Shown here: positions 1 through 8,677 of the stretch, piece after piece
How positions within the stretch are numbered: position 1 is the first letter of the stretch
Layout of the letters: each line of letters starts with the position of its first letter
NCBI GenBank assembly: GCA_002361625.1
Contig: DETL01000009.1
Location: 16,560 to 43,030, forward strand
DNA from: Bacteroidales bacterium UBA3289
GTDB taxonomy: Bacteria > Bacteroidota > Bacteroidia > Bacteroidales > UBA932
Length of the DNA stretch: 26,471 nt
Reading direction: 5' to 3'
Program-made: the position numbers and the translations under genes
Notes under the pieces: generated by a model
The model's input: only the letters and a program-made list of their open reading frames with translations
Database searches by the model: none
What the model was told of the DNA's origin: nothing

Positions 1-953
1 AGCTTGTCGAACTTGATGGGGAGGAAGTGGATGGGCATGTCGCGGTCGAAGCTTTCGGCGTTCGTCCAGCACTGCATGCCGTATTTGTCCGCCAGCTTCT
101 TGTTCACGCTGAAGAAGGCGTCCAGCTCGTCGTAGTCGATATGGCCGTCCTGGAAGGCGCAGGCATCGACATAGTCGTGGATGCCGTCGAAGATCTCGTT
201 CCACTCCTTTTCGTGCTGGGCGACGGAAACGGCCTCGTCGTTGGTCATCTTGCCGGTTCCCATCACGGCTTTCTTACCGTCGATCCAGGGGGAGATGAAG
301 GTCGGGAGACCGCCGCTCACCTCCTTGCACTGGCGGCCCATGGTGCGGAAGCTCTCGATGGCGCCCTTGGTGGCCCGGGAAATCTCGCCGGAGATGTACC
401 AGCCGCCGAAACTCTTGTACTTGGAGCCGTAGCGCTCCCAGACTTCGTCGATGACGTACTTGTTGGCTTCCACCTCGTAGCTCATGTCGCCGGTGTCCCA
501 GTACTTGCCGCTGTCGTACAGGCCCAGCATGAATTTCATGTCATACTTCTGTGCCAGGCGGCAGAACATGTCGATCAGGTCCACCGAAGGCATGTAGCAG
601 CCCTTCCCCAGCAGGTAGGGAGAAGGATAGGTGATGAACTTGCGGTAGCCGCAACGGATGTCGATAACCGTGTCGATGCCGATGGCCTTCATGTACCTGA
701 AGTCCCGGTCCCACTCCCGTTCGCCCCAGTTCTGGTGCGGGATGTCGTGGGAAATCTCATCCAGGAAGGTGCCCGTGATGGGCAGGCCGGCACCCTTCGG
801 GACAATGAGGTTACTGTTTACGGAAGGGTCGGGCGCAATGCCGTAAGGATCTGTTTCTGAGGTTGTTTTACAGCCGGTAATGAGGGCGGGGGCTGCGACG
901 GCGGCCGCTGTTGCAGCGGCTGTCTTTTTGAGGAATTCGCGTCGGTTCTCCAT
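1..953 (-). CDS. DUF4434 family lipoprotein, putative glycosidase (C-terminus missing)
   Basis: The gene runs off the left edge; 317 codons are visible from the ATG at 953. The N-terminus carries a twin-arginine-like motif (NRREFLKK, residues 3-10), an Ala-rich hydrophobic stretch and a lipobox LITGC with Cys28, so it is probably exported as a lipoprotein, possibly through Tat. From about residue 60 it resembles DUF4434, a TIM-barrel family of Bacteroidota often found near polysaccharide-utilisation genes. GWYISGE (184-190) and CWTNAE (295-300) look like the strand ends that carry catalytic acids in clan GH-A enzymes; Glu190 and Glu300 as a catalytic pair is inference. It is transcribed away from the susC operon across a 113-bp gap and probably belongs to the same glycan locus. 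Substrate unknown. Confidence 0.8.
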   Translation of the reverse strand, partial: MENRREFLKKTAAATAAAVAAPALITGCKTTSETDPYGIAPDPSVNSNLIVPKGAGLPITGTFLDEISHDIPHQNWGEREWDRDFRYMKAIGIDTVIDIRCGYRKFITYPSPYLLGKGCYMPSVDLIDMFCRLAQKYDMKFMLGLYDSGKYWDTGDMSYEVEANKYVIDEVWERYGSKYKSFGGWYISGEISRATKGAIESFRTMGRQCKEVSGGLPTFISPWIDGKKAVMGTGKMTNDEAVSVAQHEKEWNEIFDGIHDYVDACAFQDGHIDYDELDAFFSVNKKLADKYGMQCWTNAESFDRDMPIHFLPIKFDK

Positions 954-974
954 GAGAAATTAGTTTAGCGATGC

Positions 975-982
975 CAAAATTA
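975..982 (-). promoter_or_regulatory. Candidate -7 promoter box for the DUF4434 gene
   Basis: On the minus strand the bases read TAATTTTG, matching the Bacteroides -7 consensus TAnnTTTG. Transcription would start near 971 and give a leader of about 18 nt before the ATG at 953. No TTG is present at the usual 19-21 base spacing upstream, so the -33 element is weak or absent. Confidence 0.5.
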
Positions 983-1025
983 ATAAAAATGCTCAAAAAT
1001 TCATCGCAATTACGCTAAAAAACGT

Positions 1026-1033
1026 TATATTTG
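1026..1033 (+). promoter_or_regulatory. Candidate -7 promoter box for the susC operon
   Basis: TATATTTG matches TAnnTTTG exactly and lies 33 bases before the chosen susC ATG, predicting a leader of about 30 nt. No TTTG or TTG is found 19-21 bases upstream, which would fit an activator-dependent promoter, as is common for PULs. A TTG overlapping this box at 1031 could extend the open frame by 12 codons but lies inside the promoter, so it is not the likely start. Confidence 0.55.
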
Positions 1034-1066
1034 AATTCCTTTTATCGCAAACTAACTGTATTGCCC

Positions 1067-4000
1067 ATGAAAACTTCTTTTGAACCAAGGCGTTGCAGCT
1101 ATCTGCCCCTGCTGCTTTCCTGCCTGGTGTTTTTGTTTTCCACCCTGTTGCCGGTATGGGCCCAGAACCCGCTCCGCGGAAAGGTGACCGACCCTTCGGG
1201 CGCACCGCTTTCCGGCGTGACGGTTCTGGTGAAGGGCACCACCAACGGCACATTGACAGGCCCCGACGGCACCTATTCCCTGCGTGCCCCCGCGGGCAGC
1301 ACCATCGAATTTTCCTGCCTGGGCCTGACCACCCGGGAACGGGAGTTCGACGGTCATTCTGCCATCAACGTCATCCTGGAGGAGGATACCCTGTTCCTGG
1401 AGGATGTCGTCGTAGTCGGCTACGGTACGGCCAGGAAGGAAACCCTGACGGCGGCCGTGTCGGCCATCAAGGGCGACGAACTCCTGAAAGCGCCGGCGAC
1501 CAATGTCTCCCAGGTGCTGGCCGGTAAACTTTCCGGTGTCTCCTCCGTGCAGGAGTCCGGTGAACCGGGTCTGGACCAGGCCTCTCTCCGCATCCGTGGT
1601 TCCGTTTACGGTGTATCCTATGTCGTGGACGGCTTCCCGGTGGACAATATCAATGACATCGACCCTGCCGACATCGAAAGCGTTTCCGTCCTGAAGGACG
1701 GTGCTTCCGCTGCGGTGTACGGCCTCAAGGCAGCCGGCGGCGTGATCATCATCACGACCAAGAAGGGCAACCGGGGCGATGTCCATATTACCTACAACGC
1801 TTCTGTGGGCGCTTCCATGAATGCCAATTTCCCGCAGTTCATGGATGGTCCCCAGTTCGCCTATTATTATAATACGGCCCAGATGATGGACCAGATGGCG
1901 AACGGCGCCATCGCATCGGCCAGCGAATACGTCCCTTATTTCTCCAAGGAGAATGTGGCGGCAATGACCAACGGCGATCCCTCCGACGGCTGGGACAATG
2001 TCAACTACATCCAGAAGATCTTCGGTACCGGCATCACCCAGAAGCACAATGTGACGGTGCAGGGCGGAAATGAGAAGGTGCGTTACTTCGTGGGTGCGGG
2101 TTACATGGACCAGAGCGGTAACATCGAGGGATATGACTATACCCGTTATAACCTCCGTGCCAATATCGAATCCAAGATCGGTAAGCACCTTACGTTCATG
2201 GCCGGACTCAGCGGTGTTGTCGGGAAACGCACCACGCCGCGTTTTGCTTCCGGAGGTTCCGACAGCGTCAACAACGGCGAGACATCCTTTTTCTCCATCG
2301 CGCACCAGGCCATCGGCATGGCCCCTTATCTTCCGGAGAAGATGGGAGACTACTATACCGGTGTGATGCTCACCAACCGCTATTATCCTTACAGCCCGCT
2401 GGCTGCCCTTTATGAGTCCGGCAGCAAGAATACGAAGAGCCTTAGCACCCAGGCCAACGTATCCCTGGCATGGGATATTCCCTGGATCAAGGGGCTGCAG
2501 TTGAAAGCCGGCGGTTCTTACGACAATTCCAATTCTTACAGCAAGAACCTGGATACCCCGTACTACACGGTGGTTCCGATCCGCTCCGCCGATGGGAACT
2601 GGACGTGGAGCGGTCCGCAGGTGGACGTGAACGGACAGGCGGACGGAATCAAACTCGGAGAAGGAACCGTGTATTCCGAATCCTTGACCGGTCAGGTGAG
2701 CCTCTCCTATGCCAACTCCTTCGGCAAGCACAACGTGGAGGGACTCATCCTCGCAGAACTGCGTGACTATGAGACCAATAATTTGAGCGCATACGTGAAG
2801 AACCTTCCGTTCGCCCTCCTTCCGGAACTGAACAACGGAACGCCTACCTCCAGCCCGGTGGCCGGCTCCAGCAATGCCTCCCGCAGTGCCGGTTATGTGG
2901 GCCGTATCCGCTACAACTACGCTGAAAGGTATCTGGCTGAATTCACAGGCCGCGTGGATGGATCCTACAAGTTCGCCGGAATGACGAAGACCCGCTGGGG
3001 CTTCTTCCCTTCCGCTTCCCTTGGATGGCGGATTTCGGAGGAAGATTTCCTGAAGGGCTCTTCCGTGCTGGATGACCTGAAACTGCGTGCCAGCGTCGGT
3101 CTCCTGGGAAGCGACAATGTGAGTGCTTTCATGTTCCTGAGCCAGTATGCCGAGGGCGGCAAGGTCGTTTATAACGGGACCGGCGCCGTGCCTTCCTATT
3201 ACACAAACGGCATTCCTAACCGGGAACTTACCTGGGAAAAAACCCTTTCTTATAACGTGGGAACCGACTTTACCCTGTGGGGCGGACTCTTGGGCGGAGA
3301 AATCGATCTCTTCTACAATTACACCTATGATATCCTGACGGGCAACAGCGGCGGCAAGCCTTCTTCCATGGGCGGTTACTACCCTTCCTATGTGAATAAG
3401 AACGCCATCGACGCCAAGGGTATCGACATCCTGATCACCCATAAGAACCGTTTCGACCTGGGCGGCAAGCCTTTCTTCTACGAGATGGGCGCTACCCTGA
3501 CCTATTCCAAGACCCGATGGCTGGTCTATCAGGATCAGCCCAATATCCCTGAATGGCAAAAGGTTACCGGAACGACCTACGGCGCCCATTGGGGCTGGTT
3601 GGCCGAGGGCCTGTACCGTTCGGAGGACGAGATCGACAAGTCCGCCTGGTACGGCACCCGTCCCAATGTGGGCGATATCAAGTACACCGACCTGAACGGT
3701 GACGGCAAGATCGACTGGAACGACCGCGGTATTTTCGGAAAGAGCAACCGCCCGGAACTTACCTTCGGCCTGAACGTGAACATGGGCTGGAACGGTTTCG
3801 ACATGAACCTCCAGTTCACCGGCGGCGCCCTCTTCCATGTATCCATGACCGGTACATACGGCAACGGTTATGACGACAACACCATCTGGACCCAGACATT
3901 CAAGGAGGGAGCGAACTCTCCGCTGTTCCTGGTGGAAGGAGCGTACAGCATCTACAATCCGGAGGGCGTCTGGCCCCGTCTCACCCTTGCCACGACCGGC

Positions 4001-4267
4001 CATGGCGGAGACAATGGCCTGGCATCCAGTTTCTGGTGGAAAGACGGGAAATATGTCCGTCTCAAGACCGCCCAGCTGGGTTATACCCTTCCAAAGAACA
4101 TCACGCACCGTTTCGGCGTGGAAGGACTGCGGTTCTTCGTCGAGGGTAACAACCTCTTTACGATCGACGGTCTTCCGGAGGGTGTCGACCCTGAATCCCC
4201 CGGCGTGAACAACGGTTATTATCCGCAGCAGCGCAACCTCATGGGCGGTATAACATTAACCTTCTAA
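1067..4267 (+). CDS. SusC-family TonB-dependent outer-membrane transporter
   Basis: This is a 1066-residue SusC/RagA-type receptor, a normal length for the family. The start is the ATG at 1067, which gives a hydrophobic signal peptide ending at VWA-Q (cleavage near residue 32). A carboxypeptidase-regulatory-like domain follows (about 36-115). The plug domain has LRIRGS, YVVDGFPVD, ADIESVSVLKDGASAAVYG and GVIIITTKKG, all hallmarks of SusC. The rest is the beta-barrel, ending in the aromatic tail GGITLTF. Known role of the family: with a SusD lid it imports oligosaccharides across the outer membrane using TonB energy. It is the first gene of a tight operon; susD starts 12 bases downstream. The substrate cannot be read from the sequence. 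Confidence 0.96.
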   Translation: MKTSFEPRRCSYLPLLLSCLVFLFSTLLPVWAQNPLRGKVTDPSGAPLSGVTVLVKGTTNGTLTGPDGTYSLRAPAGSTIEFSCLGLTTREREFDGHSAINVILEEDTLFLEDVVVVGYGTARKETLTAAVSAIKGDELLKAPATNVSQVLAGKLSGVSSVQESGEPGLDQASLRIRGSVYGVSYVVDGFPVDNINDIDPADIESVSVLKDGASAAVYGLKAAGGVIIITTKKGNRGDVHITYNASVGASMNANFPQFMDGPQFAYYYNTAQMMDQMANGAIASASEYVPYFSKENVAAMTNGDPSDGWDNVNYIQKIFGTGITQKHNVTVQGGNEKVRYFVGAGYMDQSGNIEGYDYTRYNLRANIESKIGKHLTFMAGLSGVVGKRTTPRFASGGSDSVNNGETSFFSIAHQAIGMAPYLPEKMGDYYTGVMLTNRYYPYSPLAALYESGSKNTKSLSTQANVSLAWDIPWIKGLQLKAGGSYDNSNSYSKNLDTPYYTVVPIRSADGNWTWSGPQVDVNGQADGIKLGEGTVYSESLTGQVSLSYANSFGKHNVEGLILAELRDYETNNLSAYVKNLPFALLPELNNGTPTSSPVAGSSNASRSAGYVGRIRYNYAERYLAEFTGRVDGSYKFAGMTKTRWGFFPSASLGWRISEEDFLKGSSVLDDLKLRASVGLLGSDNVSAFMFLSQYAEGGKVVYNGTGAVPSYYTNGIPNRELTWEKTLSYNVGTDFTLWGGLLGGEIDLFYNYTYDILTGNSGGKPSSMGGYYPSYVNKNAIDAKGIDILITHKNRFDLGGKPFFYEMGATLTYSKTRWLVYQDQPNIPEWQKVTGTTYGAHWGWLAEGLYRSEDEIDKSAWYGTRPNVGDIKYTDLNGDGKIDWNDRGIFGKSNRPELTFGLNVNMGWNGFDMNLQFTGGALFHVSMTGTYGNGYDDNTIWTQTFKEGANSPLFLVEGAYSIYNPEGVWPRLTLATTGHGGDNGLASSFWWKDGKYVRLKTAQLGYTLPKNITHRFGVEGLRFFVEGNNLFTIDGLPEGVDPESPGVNNGYYPQQRNLMGGITLTF

Positions 4268-4279
4268 ACAGACAGCATC

Positions 4280-5935
4280 ATGAAAAAGATCATACTTCTT
4301 GCCTCTGCCGTGGCGATGCTTTCTGCCACCGCCTGCAACAAACTCCTGGACCTGACCCCCCGGGACAGCATTTCCGACAAGGTCATGTGGGCCGACGTTT
4401 CTTCGGCCGAGTATGCAGTCAACTCCGTGTACAGCTACATCTACGACATATATGTCACATATCCTTGTGTGGCCGGCATGACGGATGCACTGACGGACCA
4501 GATCAAGTACGGCTCCTACCTATATAACAGTATGTGCTTCATCCCGAGTGAAATCGCCTACGGCGGATCCACCCTGACAGCCAATTATGTGGATGTGTAC
4601 ATGGGTGCGTGGGGTTCCCTGTACGGGGCGCTGCGCCGTACCAATGAAGCCATTTATAACCTCCATACCCTTGGTACTAACCTCTCCGAGAGCGACCGGA
4701 CCCGTCTGGAAGCGGAACTCCGCTTCGTCCGCGGGTGGCTGTACTTTGAACTGGTTAAGCGTTACAAGGAAATTATCATTTACGGCGAGGACCTGACCGC
4801 CATCGTCAAGGACAAGGCCGTTTCTTCCGAAGCCGACGGCTGGAAAGCCGTGAAGGAAGACCTCGCTTTCGCGGAGCAGAACCTTCCGGAGAAGGCCAAT
4901 GCCCGCGGCCGCCTGGACAAGGGAGCCGCCTATGCCCTGGCGACCCGCGCCCTTCTCTATGCCAAGGACTATGCGGGGGTGATTGCCGCGGCAGATGCCG
5001 TCAAGTCTCTGGGCTACAGCCTGGAAAGCGACTATGCCAGCGTATTTGCCGGAGGAGGGACGGAGAGCATTCTCCAATACAATTTCTCCTATGCCGACAA
5101 TGTGATGCAGTCCTTCGACTTCTATTACAGCCCCGGTGGTGATTTTGCCCGCGTCGGCCAGCAGGGCGGTGCTTATGCCACTCCTACGCAGGAAATGGTG
5201 GAAAGTTATGAGCTTGCCACGGGCGGATTCCCGGATTGGTCACCCTGGCACGGTACGACGACGGAAACGCCTCCGTACAAGTTGCTCGAGCCGCGTTTCC
5301 AGGCCAGTATCCTCTATAACGGTGCCACTTGGAAAGGACGTACCATCGAATCCTACGTGGGCGGACTGGACGGTTGGGCCGAGTGGCGGAAGGAAACCCA
5401 GCCCATGGGACGCACTACAACCGGTTATTATCTTCGCAAGGGAGTGGATGAGAACCACGATTTTGCTGATCGGGATGCGACGAAGGGCATCCAGCCTGCC
5501 GTTATCCTCCGTTATGGTGAAGTCCTTCTGAACAAGGCTGAAGCCTGCTATCGGAACAATGACGCCGCTGGCGCCAATGCCGCCGTGAAGGAGATCCGCA
5601 GCCGTGTAGGCCTTCCCTATACCGACCTCTCCGGAGATGATCTCTGGGCGGCCATCCGTCAGGAGCGCCGTGTAGAACTGGCTTTCGAAGGACTCTGGTA
5701 CTGGGATCTGCGCCGCTGGGAAGATTCGGCCAAGCCTTATCCTACAGGACTGAACGGATATCAGGTGCATGGCCTGCGCATAGCCCCCGGTGCGGTATCC
5801 GGCCAATTTGAATACTCTTATGTTTCGGTAGACGATAAGGACCGCAACTTCCCGCAGAAGATGTACCGTTTCCCGATGCCGTCTTCCGAACTCAACAGCA
5901 ATGCCCTCGTGGAACAATATGCCGAATGGAAATAG
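4280..5935 (+). CDS. SusD/RagB-family nutrient-binding outer-membrane lipoprotein
   Basis: This 551-residue lipoprotein begins with a type II signal peptide (LSATAC, Cys19) followed by NKLLDLTPRDS, a typical SusD start. The N-terminal TPR-like part includes LRRTNEAIYNL and AELRFVRGWLYFELVKRY. The C-terminal SusD/RagB part includes LLNKAEACYRNND, AAIRQERRVELAFEG and WYWDLRRW, all strongly conserved in the family. Known role: the surface lid of the SusC channel that captures oligosaccharides. It lies 12 bases after susC and 4 bases before the next gene, so the three are surely co-transcribed. Confidence 0.96.
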   Translation: MKKIILLASAVAMLSATACNKLLDLTPRDSISDKVMWADVSSAEYAVNSVYSYIYDIYVTYPCVAGMTDALTDQIKYGSYLYNSMCFIPSEIAYGGSTLTANYVDVYMGAWGSLYGALRRTNEAIYNLHTLGTNLSESDRTRLEAELRFVRGWLYFELVKRYKEIIIYGEDLTAIVKDKAVSSEADGWKAVKEDLAFAEQNLPEKANARGRLDKGAAYALATRALLYAKDYAGVIAAADAVKSLGYSLESDYASVFAGGGTESILQYNFSYADNVMQSFDFYYSPGGDFARVGQQGGAYATPTQEMVESYELATGGFPDWSPWHGTTTETPPYKLLEPRFQASILYNGATWKGRTIESYVGGLDGWAEWRKETQPMGRTTTGYYLRKGVDENHDFADRDATKGIQPAVILRYGEVLLNKAEACYRNNDAAGANAAVKEIRSRVGLPYTDLSGDDLWAAIRQERRVELAFEGLWYWDLRRWEDSAKPYPTGLNGYQVHGLRIAPGAVSGQFEYSYVSVDDKDRNFPQKMYRFPMPSSELNSNALVEQYAEWK

Positions 5936-5939
5936 CCTT

Positions 5940-7628
5940 ATGAAAAAATTCCTTATCATATTGTCTCTGGCGTTGGCGGCATCAGCCTGCCATCAGCCCG
6001 AATATGTGCTGCCCACCGCAGAAAGGCAGGGTATCACATCCCTGACGGCCTATTTCACTTTCGGTCCTTTCGTGGACCAGGAAATGGCCAAGTTGGATAT
6101 CTCGGATCCGGAAGCGACGCGCTTCGTGATTCCTGTCCCGTTCTATTACCCAGAAACGTCCGATGACGAGACGGAAATCTATATGATCAAGGCACGCGTA
6201 CAAGCCGAACTGCAACCCAACTGCAAGATCGAGCCCGGCCTCAATGTCCTGGATCTGACGGAAGAGAATCATTTTACCTATACTGACGCTTCCGGAAAAT
6301 CCCGGAACATTGTCATCACCGGCGAGCGGGTACATTCCTCCAAGGCCCAACTGCTGACGTTTGACATCGTCAATCCGCCGATCAGCGGCCTCATTGACGA
6401 GGACCAGCACAAGGTGTCCCTCGTGAGTGCGGACGATCTCTCTGCCGCTGTGGCTACCGCTTCCTGCTCTGCGCATGCGACCATCACCCCGGACCTTTCC
6501 GAGCCGCATGACTACAACAACGGGTTCAAGGTGACGGTCATTGCCGCAAACGGCGTGGACAAGACGGAATACACGGTGGTGAAGGAGGTACCTGAGAAGA
6601 TCGATTACGGTTTCAATACTTCCAGCCTCAAGCAGCTCTTCAACATGGATCCGGTGTCGAACCTGGGCATGCCGGCCTACACAGAACTGGTCTATCCTAC
6701 CCTTGCCGTTTCCGGTAACAACCTGGTCATCTGCATGGGAGATGGCTCCGCCCCCGTCTATGTCAATAAGTTGACGGGTGTAAAACTGGGGACTATCGCC
6801 CTCGGCAGCGCCCCTGCGGCGGGTATCACCTCTGATGAAGCGGGCAATATCCTCCTGAGCAACCATGTGGATGCCGGTGGAGAATTCTCCCTCTGGGTTA
6901 CTTCTTCCGTGACGGAAGAGCCGGTACTGTTCCATACGTTTGCCAATACGACAGACCTGCCGATGGGCCGGAAGATACGCGTCATCGGAGACGTGAAGTC
7001 CGAGGCGCAGATCGTGGCCACGCTGGAGGGTATCGACGGAGTCACCACATCCAGCAAGTTCTGGGTACTGAAAGTTGAAGGTGGCAAGGTCGTTTCCGCA
7101 GAGGTGAAAGATGTTGCCGGCACCGGACTTGCCTGGGGCAGCGCTCCGGTCAACGGTACCTCCATCTGTGGCGCTTCCGTGAATCCGGCCGATGGCTGGT
7201 TCGGCGCCGCTTATGACGCCAACGTGATCCACTGGCTCAAGGCCGACGGAACCGACGGCGCTACCGCCGGCACTTCCGACGGCAACAGTTGGGGCTGGAA
7301 CTGCAACAACTTTGACAGCAAGCGTTTCAATAATGCCAATTATCTGACGATGTTCGTCGTGAGCCACTTCCCGGCCTGGGGCATCGGCCCTCGACTGTAC
7401 TTGTATGACGTTACCAACCCTGCCTCCTTGAGCGGTGACTTCGGGGACACGGGTGCCCTGGTGATGTCCAATACTTCCATCGGCTGGTTCCAGACGGGCT
7501 CCTATGCCATCGCCAGCGGTGACGTGGTGCTGGCTCCTTCTGCTGACGGGTTTATGTTGTACGTATATTACTACGACCATAACTCCCAGGTACTGGGCGG
7601 CTATTCCGCAGACTGTATCAAGCGATGA
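5940..7628 (+). CDS. DUF5018-type surface lipoprotein, probable glycan-binding protein
   Basis: 562 residues. The ATG at 5940 is preferred over an upstream in-frame ATG at 5901, because it gives the signal peptide MKKFLIILSLALAASAC (Cys17) and starts after the susD stop. The N-terminal part (about 20-220) is Ig-like beta sequence resembling DUF5018, a family of lipoproteins coded after susD. The second half looks like a beta-propeller or repeated beta-sheet domain: VYVNKLTGVKLGTIAL and AAGITSDEAGNILLSN recall propeller blades and align by eye with the triple-BACON protein at 10077. From its operon position, a surface glycan-binding role is inferred; no catalytic motif is evident. Its last four bases overlap the next gene (ATGA). 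Confidence 0.8.
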   Translation: MKKFLIILSLALAASACHQPEYVLPTAERQGITSLTAYFTFGPFVDQEMAKLDISDPEATRFVIPVPFYYPETSDDETEIYMIKARVQAELQPNCKIEPGLNVLDLTEENHFTYTDASGKSRNIVITGERVHSSKAQLLTFDIVNPPISGLIDEDQHKVSLVSADDLSAAVATASCSAHATITPDLSEPHDYNNGFKVTVIAANGVDKTEYTVVKEVPEKIDYGFNTSSLKQLFNMDPVSNLGMPAYTELVYPTLAVSGNNLVICMGDGSAPVYVNKLTGVKLGTIALGSAPAAGITSDEAGNILLSNHVDAGGEFSLWVTSSVTEEPVLFHTFANTTDLPMGRKIRVIGDVKSEAQIVATLEGIDGVTTSSKFWVLKVEGGKVVSAEVKDVAGTGLAWGSAPVNGTSICGASVNPADGWFGAAYDANVIHWLKADGTDGATAGTSDGNSWGWNCNNFDSKRFNNANYLTMFVVSHFPAWGIGPRLYLYDVTNPASLSGDFGDTGALVMSNTSIGWFQTGSYAIASGDVVLAPSADGFMLYVYYYDHNSQVLGGYSADCIKR

Positions 7629-8677
7629 AACGTCTGTTGATCCTTCTGTCCGCCACGCTGCTCGGGTGCGGGTGTTCCTCCAAGGAAACGCCCGTTCCCG
7701 AGTGGCCGTGGACGGAACCGGCGACTCCGGAGGAACCGCAGCCTGCGGCCGATCCCAATCCGGGACTTCCGGAGAAGGGGTGGACCAATGTGTCCGCCTT
7801 CTATTCCGGTCTGCCGGACGGGATCCAGTTGTACAAGAGCCCGGGTACCCTTCAGGGAGTGAAGGCCGTCGCCTACGTCGCGGTAGCCAACCTTATGGCG
7901 GTTACCTGGGACGTGTGGAGCATCGATGACCCCCGGACGGAAGGAACCTCCGAGGCGCTCAAAACTCCCGCTGAAGTATTTGAAGCCACCAAGGCTCCCG
8001 TCGTGATGAATGGCGGCTACTTCTTCGTGGAGGACGGCAGGCGTTACAATGCCTCCGTCGCCGTAAGCGCCGGCCGCACGTATGGCGTCAATCTCAATTA
8101 TGCCTCCCTGGACTGGAGTACCTACTATTATCCTACCCGGGGTGTCTTCTATGAGAAAGACGGAAAACTGGGTTGCGGATGGACCTATTACACAACATCC
8201 GGCCAGCACTACCTGTACGGCGCCCCAGCGCAGAACTCCTGGGAAGCGGCACCTTTGCAGGCTCCGGATGCCCAGTTCCCGGAAAAGGCTTCCGTCTTTT
8301 CCCCGACGACGGCCATCGGCGCCGGTCCGGTCCTCATCCATGGCGGCAAGGTGGTCGATTCCTGGAAAGCCGAACTGTTCTATGGAAACGGCTCTGACGA
8401 CAAGATGCCGGAAGCGCGTCATCCGCGGACGGCCATCGGCTGCTCGGACGGCCGGTTGTTCCTGTTTGTCTGTGAAGGACGCGGGATGACGGAAGGCGTG
8501 GCTGGACTGACGACCGGCGAAGTGGCCCGGGTCCTGCTGGATCTGGGCTGCACGGAAGCGCTGAACCTGGATGGGGGAGGCTCCACCTGCCTGCTTGTCG
8601 ACGGAAAGTCCACTGTCCAGGAATCGGACGGCAGCCAGCGTCCTGTCGGCAGTACCATTATGCTGAAAAAGAAATGA
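7625..8677 (+). CDS. Phosphodiester glycosidase family (NAGPA/DUF2233) lipoprotein
   Basis: 350 residues with a lipoprotein signal (LLGC, Cys15) and a Pro/Glu-rich linker to about residue 50. The NAGPA signatures are in order: MNGGYF (128-133), GAGPVLIHGG (232-241), HPRTAIG (266-272), CEGRG (283-287) and LNLDGGGST (313-321). The family includes the human uncovering enzyme, which removes GlcNAc from GlcNAc-1-phosphate-6-mannose, and bacterial proteins thought to cleave sugar-phosphodiester bonds. Here it probably acts at the cell surface or in the periplasm on the glycan handled by the neighbouring SusC/SusD. It overlaps both flanking genes by 4 bases (ATGA), which suggests translational coupling. 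The family call is firm; the substrate is unknown. Confidence 0.9.
   Translation: MKRLLILLSATLLGCGCSSKETPVPEWPWTEPATPEEPQPAADPNPGLPEKGWTNVSAFYSGLPDGIQLYKSPGTLQGVKAVAYVAVANLMAVTWDVWSIDDPRTEGTSEALKTPAEVFEATKAPVVMNGGYFFVEDGRRYNASVAVSAGRTYGVNLNYASLDWSTYYYPTRGVFYEKDGKLGCGWTYYTTSGQHYLYGAPAQNSWEAAPLQAPDAQFPEKASVFSPTTAIGAGPVLIHGGKVVDSWKAELFYGNGSDDKMPEARHPRTAIGCSDGRLFLFVCEGRGMTEGVAGLTTGEVARVLLDLGCTEALNLDGGGSTCLLVDGKSTVQESDGSQRPVGSTIMLKKK

Noticed and set aside
1031..1066. Extended SusC start at the TTG at 1031
   Set aside because: The TTG overlaps the -7 promoter box, and the added residues would precede a complete signal peptide that begins at 1067.
1052..4108. A 1018-codon open frame antisense to susC
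   Set aside because: SusC on the plus strand is an unmistakable family match. The antisense frame has no recognisable domain and arises from GC-rich codon use.
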